Positions 43,975 to 54,466 of a DNA stretch of 64,000 nt are shown here, in pieces. The position numbers were made by a program, and so were the translations under genes. Under the pieces are notes generated by a model that saw only the letters and a list, made by a program, of their open reading frames with translations, was not told the origin of the DNA and searched no databases. The stretch is from Streptomyces sp. NBC_01306 (GTDB taxonomy: Bacteria; Actinomycetota; Actinomycetes; Streptomycetales; Streptomycetaceae). The DNA lies in assembly GCF_026340465.1 (NCBI RefSeq), contig NZ_JAPEPC010000001.1, positions 1,429,501 through 1,493,500 of the forward strand. Reading direction: 5' to 3'. Numbering within the stretch: the stretch's first letter is position 1; each line of letters opens with the position of its first letter.

Positions 43975-45519
43975 TCAGCCCATGAACTTCTTGAACTCGT
44001 CCGGGAGCTCGAAGTTCTTCGCGTCCTGACCGGCCGGCAGGCCCGGCGCACCGCCCTGCTCGCGGCGGGCGGCGGCGGCCTCTTCGTCCGCCTTGCGCTT
44101 CATCGGGTTACCGCTCTTGCGCTTGCCCTTGGCCTGCTTCTGCTGCTTCTTCTGCCGGCCGGGGCCGCCACCCATGCCGGGCATACCCGGCATGCCCGGC
44201 ATACCGCCGCCCTGAGCCATCCGCGACATCATCTTGCGCGCCTCGAAGAACCGCTCCACCAGGCTCTTCACGGCGCTGACCTCGACGCCCGACCCCTTGG
44301 CGACCCGGGCCCGGCGTGAGCCGTTGATGATCGTCGGGTCCTGGCGCTCGGCCGGGGTCATCGACTTGATGATCGCGGCGGTGCGGTCCACGTCCCGCTC
44401 GTCGATGTTGTTGATCTGCTCCTTCATCTGCCCCATACCGGGCAGCATCCCGAGCAGCTTGGAGATGCTGCCCATCTTCCTGACCTGCTCCATCTGAGCC
44501 AGGAAGTCGTCGAGCGTGAAGTCCTTGCCGCCCTTGCTGCTCGCCAGCTTGGAGGCCATCTGCTCGGCCTCGGCCTGGCTGAAGGTCTGCTCGGCCTTCT
44601 CGATGAGGCTGAGCATGTCGCCCATGCCGAGGATCCGGGACGCCATGCGGTCCGGGTGGAACGTGTCGAACTCGTCCAGCTTCTCGCCGTTGGAGGCGAA
44701 CATGATCTGCCGGCCGGTGACGTGCGCGATCGAGAGGGCCGCACCACCGCGTGCGTCACCGTCGAGCTTGGAGAGCACCACTCCGTCGAAGCCGACGCCG
44801 TCGCGGAACGCCTCGGCGGTGTTGACCGCGTCCTGGCCGATCATCGCGTCGACGACGAAGAGGACCTCGTCGGGGCTGACGGCGTCGCGGATGTCCGCGG
44901 CCTGCTGCATCAGCTCCTGGTCGATGCCCAGACGGCCCGCGGTGTCGACCACGACGACGTCGTACTGCTTGGACTTGGCGAACTCGATCGAGTCCTGGGC
45001 GACCTTGACCGGGTCGCCGACGCCGTTGCCCGGCTCGGGGGCGTACACGGCGACGCCCGCGCGCTCGGCGACCACGCTCAGCTGGTTCACGGCGTTGGGA
45101 CGCTGGAGGTCGCACGCCACGAGCAGCGGGGTGTGGCCCTGGCCCTTGAGCCAGAGACCGAGCTTTCCGGCGAGGGTCGTCTTGCCCGCGCCCTGGAGGC
45201 CCGCGAGCATGATCACGGTCGGCGGCTGCTTGGCGAAGCGGAGGCGGCGGGTCTCGCCACCGAGGATGCCGATGAGCTCCTCGTTGACGATCTTGATGAC
45301 CTGCTGGGCCGGGTTCAGCGCCTGGGAGACCTCGGCGCCGGCCGCGCGCTCCTTGACCTGCTTGATGAAGGCGCGGACGACGGGCAGCGCGACGTCCGCC
45401 TCAAGGAGGGCGATACGGATTTCGCGCGCGGTGGCATCGATGTCCGCCTCGCTGAGGCGCCCTTTGCCCCGGAGGTTCTTGAAAGTCGCGGCAAGGCGGT
45501 CGGAGAGGGTATCGAACAC
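43975..45519 (-). CDS. ffh: Signal recognition particle protein Ffh
   Basis: This 514-residue GTPase delivers ribosomes making membrane proteins to FtsY. It has the N-domain, the GTP-binding GLQGAGKTT (about 107-115), DTAGR and TKLDGDARGG, and a methionine-rich M domain with the GSG RNA-binding segment. A C-terminal Met/Gly/Pro repeat (MPGMPGMPGM) and a Lys-rich tail lengthen it compared with E. coli Ffh. Its partner ftsY is at 53053-54273. Confidence 0.96.
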   Translation of the reverse strand: MFDTLSDRLAATFKNLRGKGRLSEADIDATAREIRIALLEADVALPVVRAFIKQVKERAAGAEVSQALNPAQQVIKIVNEELIGILGGETRRLRFAKQPPTVIMLAGLQGAGKTTLAGKLGLWLKGQGHTPLLVACDLQRPNAVNQLSVVAERAGVAVYAPEPGNGVGDPVKVAQDSIEFAKSKQYDVVVVDTAGRLGIDQELMQQAADIRDAVSPDEVLFVVDAMIGQDAVNTAEAFRDGVGFDGVVLSKLDGDARGGAALSIAHVTGRQIMFASNGEKLDEFDTFHPDRMASRILGMGDMLSLIEKAEQTFSQAEAEQMASKLASSKGGKDFTLDDFLAQMEQVRKMGSISKLLGMLPGMGQMKEQINNIDERDVDRTAAIIKSMTPAERQDPTIINGSRRARVAKGSGVEVSAVKSLVERFFEARKMMSRMAQGGGMPGMPGMPGMGGGPGRQKKQQKQAKGKRKSGNPMKRKADEEAAAARREQGGAPGLPAGQDAKNFELPDEFKKFMG

Positions 45520-45593
45520 GGCGGTCGCGGATCCTCGGGTCGGGGGCGGGGGGACGGTTGGACCCCAGGGTATCCGGACCGGGTGGGTCGGGT

Positions 45594-45625
45594 CTGCCCC
45601 TGCCCCCGACAGAGGGCAGGGGCAG
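45594..45625 (-). terminator. Terminator after glnD
   Basis: A perfect 12-base GC stem (45594-45605 with 45614-45625) with an eight-base loop lies 42 bases after the glnD stop codon. It ends the amtB-glnK-glnD transcript before ffh. Confidence 0.8.
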
Positions 45626-45667
45626 GGCGCGGGACCCGGCCGGCCGGCGCGCGGGACCCGCTCTCGC

Positions 45668-48133
45668 TCACTCCCGCAGCCCGGCCTCCAGCTCCCTGGC
45701 CAGCCCGGCCGCCTCCTCCGCCGGGAGCGGTTCCCCGTCCTGTCCCGTCACATAGAACGCGTCCACCGCGTTGGCCCCGAGCGTGGAGGCGTGAGCGCTG
45801 CGTACCGCCACCCCGGCCGTCTCCAGCGCCAGGCCGATCCGGTACAGCAGCCCCGGTGCGTCCTGCGCGCGGACCTCGATCACGGTGGCCAGCCGGGAGC
45901 CGGCGGGGGCCACCTTCACCCGGGGCGGCGGCGCCTTGACCCCGCGTCGGCGCGGGTAGGCCGCCTCCCGTTCGGCCAGTCTGGCGCGGACGTCCAGCGA
46001 TCCGTCCAGCGCCCGGACGAGATCGGCGCGCAGCCTCGTGGCCTGCGGGAGCGATCCGTACTCGGCCGCCACCCGCCAGGTCAGCAGCAGCACCGCCACC
46101 TCCGGGCCCAGTTCGGTGGGCAGCTCGACGGCGCGCAGGTCGGCCGCGCGCACGGTCAGCCGGTGCAGCGCCAGCACCCCGGTGACGGCGGGCAGGACGC
46201 CGGGCCGGTCGCGGAGCGCGATGAGCAGTTCCACGCCCACCGGTTCCGGGGCGCCGTCCTCCTGCGGTTCCCCGGTCCTGGCATGCAGGGCCAGGACCGG
46301 GCCGCCGGTGCGCACCGCCTCGACGGCCAACCGCTCGTGCTCGGCGCCAGGCGCGCCCGCCTCCGGCTCTTCGGGCACCTCGCCCGCCAGTACCGCGGCG
46401 ACCCGGCCGACCAGGTCGTCCACGAGCGACGCCCGCCAGGAGGACCAGGCCGCGGGCCCGGTCGCCAGCGCGTCGGCCTCGGTCAGCGCGTGCAGCAGCT
46501 CCAGCGTGGCGGCGGATTTCACCGCTCCGGCGACCGAGGTCACGGTCGCCGGGTCGTCCAGGTCGCGCCGGGTCGCCGTCTCCACGAGCAGCAGGTGGTG
46601 GCGTACGAGCACGGCGAGCACCTCGGCGTCCGCCTGGTCGAAGCCGATCCGGGTGGCCACGTCCCGGGCGATGACTTCGCCCGCCACCGAGTGGTCGCCC
46701 GGCCAGCCCTTGCCGATGTCGTGCAGCAGGGCCGCGACGAGCAGCAGGTCGGGCCGGCCCACCCGGCGGGTCAGCGAGGACGCCCGTACGGCGGTCTCGA
46801 CGAGATGCCGGTCGACGGTCCAGGTGTGCACGGCGTTCCGCTGCGGCCTGCACCGCACCCGCTCCCAGTCCGGCAGCAGCCCGCTGATCAGTCCCTCCGC
46901 CTCCAGCGCCTCCCAGACCGGCACCGTGGACTCGCCCGCGCCGAGCAGGGTGACCAGCTGTTCGCGGGCCTCGGCGGGCCAGGGCACCGGGAGCGGGCGT
47001 GCGCCGGCCGCCAGCCGGCGCACGGCATGCAGGGAGACCGGCAGCCCGGCCTGCGCCGCCGCGGCTGCCGCCCGCAGCGGCAGTACGGGGTCGCGCTCGG
47101 GCCGGGCGGTGCGGGCCAGCACCACCTCGCCCTCCTGCTCCACCACGCCTTCCGCGAGCGGGGTCCGTTCCGCCGCGGCTGTCCTGCCGCCGCCACCGCC
47201 GAGCAGGGAGCGCAGCCGGGGGCGTGCGGAGCGCGCGCGCAGCACCCGGTTGACCTCGCGCCAGGTGACGTCACCGGCGTACGAGATGGTGCGCGCGGCT
47301 TCGTACACCTCGCGCAGCAGCACGTCGGCGTCCAGGAGTCCGAGTTCGGCGGCGACCTGGTCCTGTTCCTGGAGCGCGAGCCGTTCGCCGGCGCGCCCGG
47401 TCACCAGGTGCAGCGCGTCCCGTACGTCGAGGAGCCGCCTGCGGGCGCCGTCGAGCCCTTCGCGGGGTGCGTCGGCCAGCCAGGACGCGGCGACGGCGCG
47501 CAGCGCGGTGGCGTCCCGCAGCCCGCCCCTGGCCTCCTTGATGTCGGGTTCGAGGAGGAACTGCAGCTCGCCCTGGCGCTCGGCGCGCTCCTGGCACAGC
47601 TCGTACAGCTCGGGCAGCCGCTTCGGCGCCTGGTTGCGCCAGTCGGCGAGTACCGCCGTCCGCAGCCCGGTGATCAGCCCCTGGTCACCGGCGACGTGCC
47701 GGGCGTCGAGCAGCCCGAGCTGGACCTTGAGGTCGTCGCCCGCCGTCCTGCGCGCCTCACCCGGTGTCCGTACGGAGTGGTCGAGGTCGAGCCCCAGGTC
47801 CCACACCGGGTACCAGACCCGGTCGGCGAGCGAGGCGATGGCGCCCTGGTCCGCCTTGCCGTCGTGCAGCAGGAGCAGGTCCAGGTCGCTGCGCGGTGAC
47901 AGCTCGCCGCGGCCGTATCCCCCGACGGCCACCAGGGCCGCGCCGTGCACCCCCGTGGCCTCGGCGGCCGAGGTGAAGAGCGCGCTCATCCACGCGTCGG
48001 TCAGCCGGGCCAGGGCCGAACGGCGCGGCGGCCCGGGGTCCGTCTTCTCCTGGAGGAGGGACAGCCGGGCCGCCGCATAGCCGCTGGGTCCGGGGTCGTC
48101 GGTCTGACCGGTCATCTCGTCGGCACTCGTCAC
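45668..48133 (-). CDS. glnD: [Protein-PII] nucleotidyltransferase/removing enzyme
   Basis: This 821-residue bifunctional sensor modifies PII (GlnK). The nucleotidyltransferase motif GGYGRGELSPRSDLD is at 71-85, followed by the HD domain (LVAALLHDIGKGWPGDHS) and two C-terminal ACT domains that sense glutamine. In Streptomyces, GlnD adenylylates GlnK rather than uridylylating it. Third gene of amtB-glnK-glnD, with a GTG start 24 bases after glnK; an ATG six codons later is possible. Confidence 0.95.
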   Translation of the reverse strand: MTSADEMTGQTDDPGPSGYAAARLSLLQEKTDPGPPRRSALARLTDAWMSALFTSAAEATGVHGAALVAVGGYGRGELSPRSDLDLLLLHDGKADQGAIASLADRVWYPVWDLGLDLDHSVRTPGEARRTAGDDLKVQLGLLDARHVAGDQGLITGLRTAVLADWRNQAPKRLPELYELCQERAERQGELQFLLEPDIKEARGGLRDATALRAVAASWLADAPREGLDGARRRLLDVRDALHLVTGRAGERLALQEQDQVAAELGLLDADVLLREVYEAARTISYAGDVTWREVNRVLRARSARPRLRSLLGGGGGRTAAAERTPLAEGVVEQEGEVVLARTARPERDPVLPLRAAAAAAQAGLPVSLHAVRRLAAGARPLPVPWPAEAREQLVTLLGAGESTVPVWEALEAEGLISGLLPDWERVRCRPQRNAVHTWTVDRHLVETAVRASSLTRRVGRPDLLLVAALLHDIGKGWPGDHSVAGEVIARDVATRIGFDQADAEVLAVLVRHHLLLVETATRRDLDDPATVTSVAGAVKSAATLELLHALTEADALATGPAAWSSWRASLVDDLVGRVAAVLAGEVPEEPEAGAPGAEHERLAVEAVRTGGPVLALHARTGEPQEDGAPEPVGVELLIALRDRPGVLPAVTGVLALHRLTVRAADLRAVELPTELGPEVAVLLLTWRVAAEYGSLPQATRLRADLVRALDGSLDVRARLAEREAAYPRRRGVKAPPPRVKVAPAGSRLATVIEVRAQDAPGLLYRIGLALETAGVAVRSAHASTLGANAVDAFYVTGQDGEPLPAEEAAGLARELEAGLRE

Positions 48134-48157
48134 CCGGCAGTTCCCGTCTCTCGTCGT

Positions 48158-49951
<1,794 letters not shown>

Positions 49952-49978
49952 TCATGCGTCAGAGACTGGCGCCGCGCC

Positions 49979-50016
49979 GTTTCCGCCGATGCCGCGTGAT
50001 GTTTCACCGCAGTGAC
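49979..50016 (-). promoter_or_regulatory. GlnR box upstream of amtB
   Basis: On the minus strand: GTCAC, six bases, GAAAC, six bases, CGGCA, six bases, GAAAC. This follows the gTnAC-n6-GAAAC two-site GlnR pattern with one degenerate half-site. amtB is a known GlnR target in S. coelicolor. Confidence 0.75.
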
Positions 50017-50194
50017 GAAGAGGTGGTGCGTGTTACGCCCGGATGACGTGGAGGGCGGGCCCGGGGTCCGGCTCCGCCCCCGCGCACACCACCGGGCGGG
50101 TCGAAAACCGGCCACGACGGTCACCCTGTTGACCTGGCGTGGGGGAGCCGAGTCGGGCATCACGGGGTGACTGTCGTGGCCGGGGCCTTTGTTT

Positions 50195-50240
50195 ACTGCT
50201 GTCTGTTCACTGCTGTCTGTCTACTGCTGTCTGTTCACTG
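50195..50240. repeat. Tandem 14-base repeat, 3.3 copies
   Basis: ACTGCTGTCTGTTC is repeated with one variant copy, positions 50195-50208, 50209-50222 and 50223-50236, plus a partial unit. It lies 35 bases after the nsdA stop codon. Confidence 0.85.
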
Positions 50241-50274
50241 GCGCTGTGTATCTGTGAGCGGAGCGGCTGGGGCC

Positions 50275-51780
50275 TCAGACCGCTTCGGCCGTCTCGGGCA
50301 GCTGCTCGGCGAGACGTTCGGTGAGGTCGGTGACCGCGGGGACGTCGCCGAAGTCCCTGACCGCCGTGTGGACGGTCTTGCGGAGCCTGGTGTTGACGCG
50401 CTCGGAGCGGACGCGTTTGGCGATGTGCAGGGCCTTGGTGGCGAAGCAGGTGGACTGCTCGGGTTCCCGCTTCAGCAGATGGACGGTGGCCATCCCGACG
50501 AGGTTCAGCGCGTAGGAACGCTGGTGTTCGTCGTCCTTCTCGAAGAGCGCGACCGCGTTGTCGATGACCGGCTCCGCGAGCGAGGCGTAGGTGGGGCTGC
50601 GGCCGGCCACATAGGCGAGATCCCGGTACGAGTGGCCGTTCTCGCCGTTCAGTTCGGCCTCCGAGAAGAAGCGGATCCAGTCGGGCTCCGGCTCGCCGTC
50701 GAAGCCCGCGTCGGAGAAGGTGTCCTCGGCCATCCGCACGGCCCGTTTGCACTTGCTCGGCTGGCCCATGTTGGCGTAGGCGCGGGCCTCCATCGCATAC
50801 AGCATCGCCTGGGTGCGGGGGGTGGCGCACTCGCGACTGCCGTACTGGGCGAGATGGACGAGTTCCAGGGCGTCGTCGGGGCGGCCGAGATGGATCATCT
50901 GCCGGCTCATCGAGGACAGGATGTACGAGCCGAGTGGCTTGTCCCCGGCCTCCTTGGCCGCGTGCAGCGCGAGCACGAAGTACTTCTGGGCGGTGGGCTG
51001 GAGACCGACGTCGTAACTCATCCACCCGGCCAGCTCGGCCAGTTCGGCCGCGCACCGGAACAGCCGCTTCGATGTGGCTCCCGGCTGGGGCTCCTGCAAC
51101 AGGTCGGTCACCTCGTGCAGCTGGCCGACGACCGCCTTGCGGCGCAGCCCGCCACCGCACTGGGCGTCCCACTGGCGGAACATCGCCGTGGTGGACTCCA
51201 GCAGTTCGAGCTCGGGCCGCGAGAGCCTGGACGGTCGCCGTGCGTGGTCGGCGGGCAGTTCCGCGGTGGGCTCGCCCGCGGGCGTGGGCACCAGCCAGCG
51301 CTGCATCGGCTCGATGAGCGTCGGGCCCGCGGCCAGGGCGAGCGAGGCGCCGAGGAAGCCGCGCCGCGCGAGCATCAGGTCGCTGCGGGAGAACTCACTG
51401 AGCAGCGAGACCGTCTGCGGGCCCGCCCAGGGCATGTCGACTCCGGACACCGAGGGTGACTGGTGCGCCGCGCGCAGCCCCAGGTCCTCGATGGCGACCA
51501 CGCTGCCGAAGCGTTCGGAGAACAGCTCCGAGAGGATGCGCGGAATGGGCTCACGCGGCTGCTCGCCGTCGAGCCAGCGCCGCACCCGCGAGGTGTCGGT
51601 GCTGATGTGGTGCGCGCCCATCTGCCGCGCCCTGCGGTTCACCTGGCGCGCCAGCTCGCCCTTCGACCAGCCGCTGCGCACGAACCACGATCCGAGCCGC
51701 TCGTTCGGGCGTTTGCCGGCACCCGTCTCGCCGTCGCCACTGCCGCCCACTGGAACGCCCCCATCCCGCTGAAGCCTCAT
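50275..51780 (-). CDS. nsdA: NsdA, negative regulator of antibiotic production and sporulation
   Basis: This 501-residue protein has an N-terminal DNA-binding-like region (WSKGELARQVNRRARQMGAHHISTDTSRVRRWL, in part) and a C-terminal TPR-like helical array (YAMEARAYANMGQPSKCKRAVRMAE is typical). NsdA of S. coelicolor (beside amtB) represses actinorhodin and other antibiotics and morphological differentiation. The position next to amtB-glnK-glnD supports the assignment. ATG at 51780 starts the homology; the open frame extends 102 codons upstream without support. Confidence 0.9.
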   Translation of the reverse strand: MRLQRDGGVPVGGSGDGETGAGKRPNERLGSWFVRSGWSKGELARQVNRRARQMGAHHISTDTSRVRRWLDGEQPREPIPRILSELFSERFGSVVAIEDLGLRAAHQSPSVSGVDMPWAGPQTVSLLSEFSRSDLMLARRGFLGASLALAAGPTLIEPMQRWLVPTPAGEPTAELPADHARRPSRLSRPELELLESTTAMFRQWDAQCGGGLRRKAVVGQLHEVTDLLQEPQPGATSKRLFRCAAELAELAGWMSYDVGLQPTAQKYFVLALHAAKEAGDKPLGSYILSSMSRQMIHLGRPDDALELVHLAQYGSRECATPRTQAMLYAMEARAYANMGQPSKCKRAVRMAEDTFSDAGFDGEPEPDWIRFFSEAELNGENGHSYRDLAYVAGRSPTYASLAEPVIDNAVALFEKDDEHQRSYALNLVGMATVHLLKREPEQSTCFATKALHIAKRVRSERVNTRLRKTVHTAVRDFGDVPAVTDLTERLAEQLPETAEAV

Positions 51781-52178
51781 TACGCCAACCCATATCAGAA
51801 TGCCGCGAGTTGAGGTTCGCTGTCCGGCGCTTGCGCCCCTTCGAACAGAAAACCGGCTTGCCCCCGGCATACCCGTGAGTGCATCCGACCCGAGGGTTCG
51901 TGCACTGAAAGTAATCCTACGATCACGCACCCGGCGAGGGCGATCCCGGAAACGCCACCATTCGCCACCCCTTCGAATGAACGCGCCTGCCGCCAGGCGC
52001 GATTGACTTGACACTCGACGATCAGGATCGGGTGGAGCGGTGCACGCCGGGGCGCGTGAATCGTTCCGCACCACCCCCAACGTCACCCCGCACCTCCCCG
52101 ATCAGGGTGTTTGCAACTCAGGGTGACGGAGAGGCTCCAGGTCGTAACCACCGGCGCGCACGACCCGTTGGAGGGGGC
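51781..52178. other. 398-base divergent promoter region of nsdA and the primase-like gene
   Basis: Both genes must start here. A small hairpin with an 8-base stem lies at 51982-52001, and an AT-richer patch at 51905-51930. I could not assign convincing -10/-35 pairs. No gene is seen. Confidence 0.6.
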
Positions 52179-52835
52179 ATGGGCTTCACTATCGGCGGCA
52201 TCCGGGACATCCGCTCCGGCACCCGGCGTCGCGGCCGCACACCGCAGAGCACGGCGGTGGCCGAGTTCACCGGACTCTGGGGCTGGGACGTGGTTCCCGG
52301 CGCGCGCGCCGCCGCGGGCAACTGCTCCTGCGGAGAGGCCGGATGCGCGTCACCGGGCGCCCATCCCCTCGGGTTCGCGCCCGAGGTGCCCGCGGGGGCC
52401 ACCCTCGGTGAAGCGACGAGAGCCTGGTCCCTGACGCCGGGCGCCGCGGTGCTGCTGCCCGTCGGCCGCTGCTTCGACATCATCGACGTCGCCGAGCCCG
52501 CGGGGCACACGGCCCTGATCCGGATGGAGCGCATGGGGCTCCCGCTGGGCCCCGTGAGCGCGACCCCGGACGGCCGGGCCCAGTTCTTCGTCGCCCCGGG
52601 CGCCGCCCGCGAACTCCCCGAACTGCTCTACCGGATGGGCTGGGACGATGCGGACCTGGATCTGCACGGCCTGGGTCCCGGCGAGCACATCACCGCCCCG
52701 CCGTCGAACCACGCGGGCCTGGGCCCGGCCCGCTGGCTGCGCCCCCCGTCCCTGGAGACGGCGAGCGGCCCGCCCCAGGCCCGGCTGCTGCTCGGCACCC
52801 TCGCGTACATCTGCCACCGCCACGTCCCCGCCTGA
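52179..52835 (+). CDS. Bifunctional primase/polymerase-like (prim-pol N-domain) protein
   Basis: This 218-residue protein resembles the N-terminal domain of bifunctional DNA primase/polymerases (WGWDVVPGA, a CSCGEAGCASPGAHP cysteine segment, VGRCFDIIDV, and a late HITAPPS). The residue where a metal-binding Asp pair is expected reads FDIIDVAE, so catalytic activity is uncertain. ATG at 52179 follows GGAGGGGG. Divergent from nsdA and convergent with ftsY. Function in Streptomyces is not known. Confidence 0.72.
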   Translation: MGFTIGGIRDIRSGTRRRGRTPQSTAVAEFTGLWGWDVVPGARAAAGNCSCGEAGCASPGAHPLGFAPEVPAGATLGEATRAWSLTPGAAVLLPVGRCFDIIDVAEPAGHTALIRMERMGLPLGPVSATPDGRAQFFVAPGAARELPELLYRMGWDDADLDLHGLGPGEHITAPPSNHAGLGPARWLRPPSLETASGPPQARLLLGTLAYICHRHVPA

Positions 52836-52872
52836 CACGCCTCCCGTGCCGGCCGGCGCCGGCGCGGGACAG

Positions 52873-52919
52873 CGCGAAGGGCCCCGCCACATCTGCACCG
52901 TGTGGCGGGGCCCTTCGCG
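52873..52919. terminator. Bidirectional terminator between the primase-like gene and ftsY
   Basis: A perfect 19-base stem (52873-52891 with 52901-52919) with a nine-base loop lies between two convergent genes; GTTCTTCC follows on the plus strand. Confidence 0.88.
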
Positions 52920-52929
52920 GTTCTTCCTG

Positions 52930-53034
52930 CTTCGGACGCCGGGTCCTGGGACACCGCGGCGTCGTACGGCCGGGTCTTCGGACACTGCGGCTTCGGACTC
53001 TGTGTCGTCGGCCACCGTGCCTTCGGACAGCCGG
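52930..53034 (-). repeat. Degenerate 15-base repeat after ftsY
   Basis: GTCCGAAG recurs four times on the minus strand (ends at 52937, 52983, 52998 and 53028), spaced 30, 15 and 46 bases. In one frame this reads as pentapeptide units of the form (V/E/L)SExx. It follows the ftsY stop but in a different frame. Confidence 0.45.
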
Positions 53035-53052
53035 GGCTTCAGGCGGCCCGGT

Positions 53053-54273
53053 TCACTCCCCGACCAGCGCGTCCACGAACGCCTCGGGCTCGAACGGGGC
53101 CAGGTCGTCCGGGCCCTCGCCGAGGCCGACCAGCTTGACCGGTACGCCCAGTTCGCGCTGGACGGCGATCACGATGCCGCCCTTGGCCGTACCGTCCAGC
53201 TTGGTCAGCACGATGCCGGTGATGTCCACCACCTCGGCGAACACCCGCGCCTGCACCAGGCCGTTCTGCCCGGTCGTCGCGTCCAGTACGAGCAGCACCT
53301 CGTCCAGCGGTCCGTGCTTCTCCACGACCCGCTTGACCTTGCCGAGCTCGTCCATCAGGCCGGTCTTGGTGTGCAGCCGCCCGGCGGTGTCGATGAGGAC
53401 GACATCGGCGCCCTCCTTGATGCCTTCCTTCACCGCGTCGAAGGCGATCGACGCGGGGTCGCCGCCCTCGGGGCCACGCACCGTGCGGGCGCCGACCCGT
53501 TCGCCCCAGGTCTGGAGCTGGTCGGCGGCGGCGGCCCGGAAGGTGTCGGCCGCGCCGAGCACCACGCTGCGGCCGTCGGCCACCAGGACCCGGGCGAGCT
53601 TGCCGGTGGTGGTGGTCTTGCCGGTGCCGTTGACCCCGACGACCATGACGACGCCCGGGGTCTCCAGACCGCCCTCGGTCTTGACCTCGCGGTCGAAGTC
53701 CGTACCGAGCAGGTTCAGCAGCTCCTCGCGCAGCAGGGCTCGCAGATCCTGCGGCGTACGGGTGCCGAGCACCCTGACCCGCTCACGCAGCCGCTCGACC
53801 AGCTCCTGGGTCGGCGCGACACCGACGTCGGCCGTGAGCAGGGTGTCCTCGATCTCCTCCCAGGTGTCCTCGTCGAGGTTGTCGCGGGAGAGCAGGGTGA
53901 GCAGTCCCTTGCCGAGCGAGTTCTGCGAGCGGGCGAGCCGGGCGCGCAGCCGTACGAGACGGCCCTCGGTCGGTTCCGGGATCTCGATCCGCGGGGCGAC
54001 GGGCTCCGCGACGACCGGGTCCTCGACCGCGGCGGGGGCGCCCGCGGCCTCGTCGGCGGGCGGGAGGTCCACCTCCTCGATGGTGCGGCGCGACTCGTCG
54101 CGCGGTGGGGCAGCGTCCTCGCCGACCTGAGGTTCGGCGGGAGGCGCTGTGATGGTCGGCGCACTCGGCGGTGCCGTGGGCAGCTGCTTCTTCTTGCGGC
54201 TGCTGACCACGAGCCCGCTGATCGCGCCGACAGCGACCAGGGCGATGACTACAGCAAGGATCACGATTTCCAT
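53053..54273 (-). CDS. ftsY: Signal recognition particle receptor FtsY
   Basis: This 406-residue SRP receptor GTPase has an N-terminal membrane segment (residues 1-24), a Pro/Glu-rich linker to about 100, the N-domain, and the G-domain with GVNGTGKTTTTGK (213-225), DTAGRL and TKLDGTAKGG. ATG at 54273 gives the short start MEIVILAVVIAL. It pairs functionally with ffh at 43975-45519 and is divergent from the NCS1 permease gene. Confidence 0.95.
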   Translation of the reverse strand: MEIVILAVVIALVAVGAISGLVVSSRKKKQLPTAPPSAPTITAPPAEPQVGEDAAPPRDESRRTIEEVDLPPADEAAGAPAAVEDPVVAEPVAPRIEIPEPTEGRLVRLRARLARSQNSLGKGLLTLLSRDNLDEDTWEEIEDTLLTADVGVAPTQELVERLRERVRVLGTRTPQDLRALLREELLNLLGTDFDREVKTEGGLETPGVVMVVGVNGTGKTTTTGKLARVLVADGRSVVLGAADTFRAAAADQLQTWGERVGARTVRGPEGGDPASIAFDAVKEGIKEGADVVLIDTAGRLHTKTGLMDELGKVKRVVEKHGPLDEVLLVLDATTGQNGLVQARVFAEVVDITGIVLTKLDGTAKGGIVIAVQRELGVPVKLVGLGEGPDDLAPFEPEAFVDALVGE

Positions 54274-54325
54274 AACCCACCCAGTATCAGTCACAGCTCA
54301 GCGTTCGGTCACGGCCCGGCCGCAG

Positions 54326-54352
54326 GTCCCTTCGTGGGAACACACAAGGGAC
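54326..54352. promoter_or_regulatory. Inverted repeat in the ftsY/NCS1 divergent region
   Basis: GTCCCTT (54326-54332) and AAGGGAC (54346-54352) are perfect seven-base arms 13 bases apart, about 115 bases before the permease start. Possible operator for the permease gene; evidence is modest. Confidence 0.35.
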
Positions 54353-54466
54353 TAAATCCTCTATTTGAAATTTTCCCGGCGGCCCTACCATGATGTCGCT
54401 ATCTACGCGCGTCACATCGTCTTTCCCCCGTCCCCAACTCCCCTCACACGTGCACGGAGTAACTTC

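Noticed and set aside
44516..47899. 1127-codon plus-strand open frame
   Set aside because: Antisense to ffh and glnD, both certain genes.
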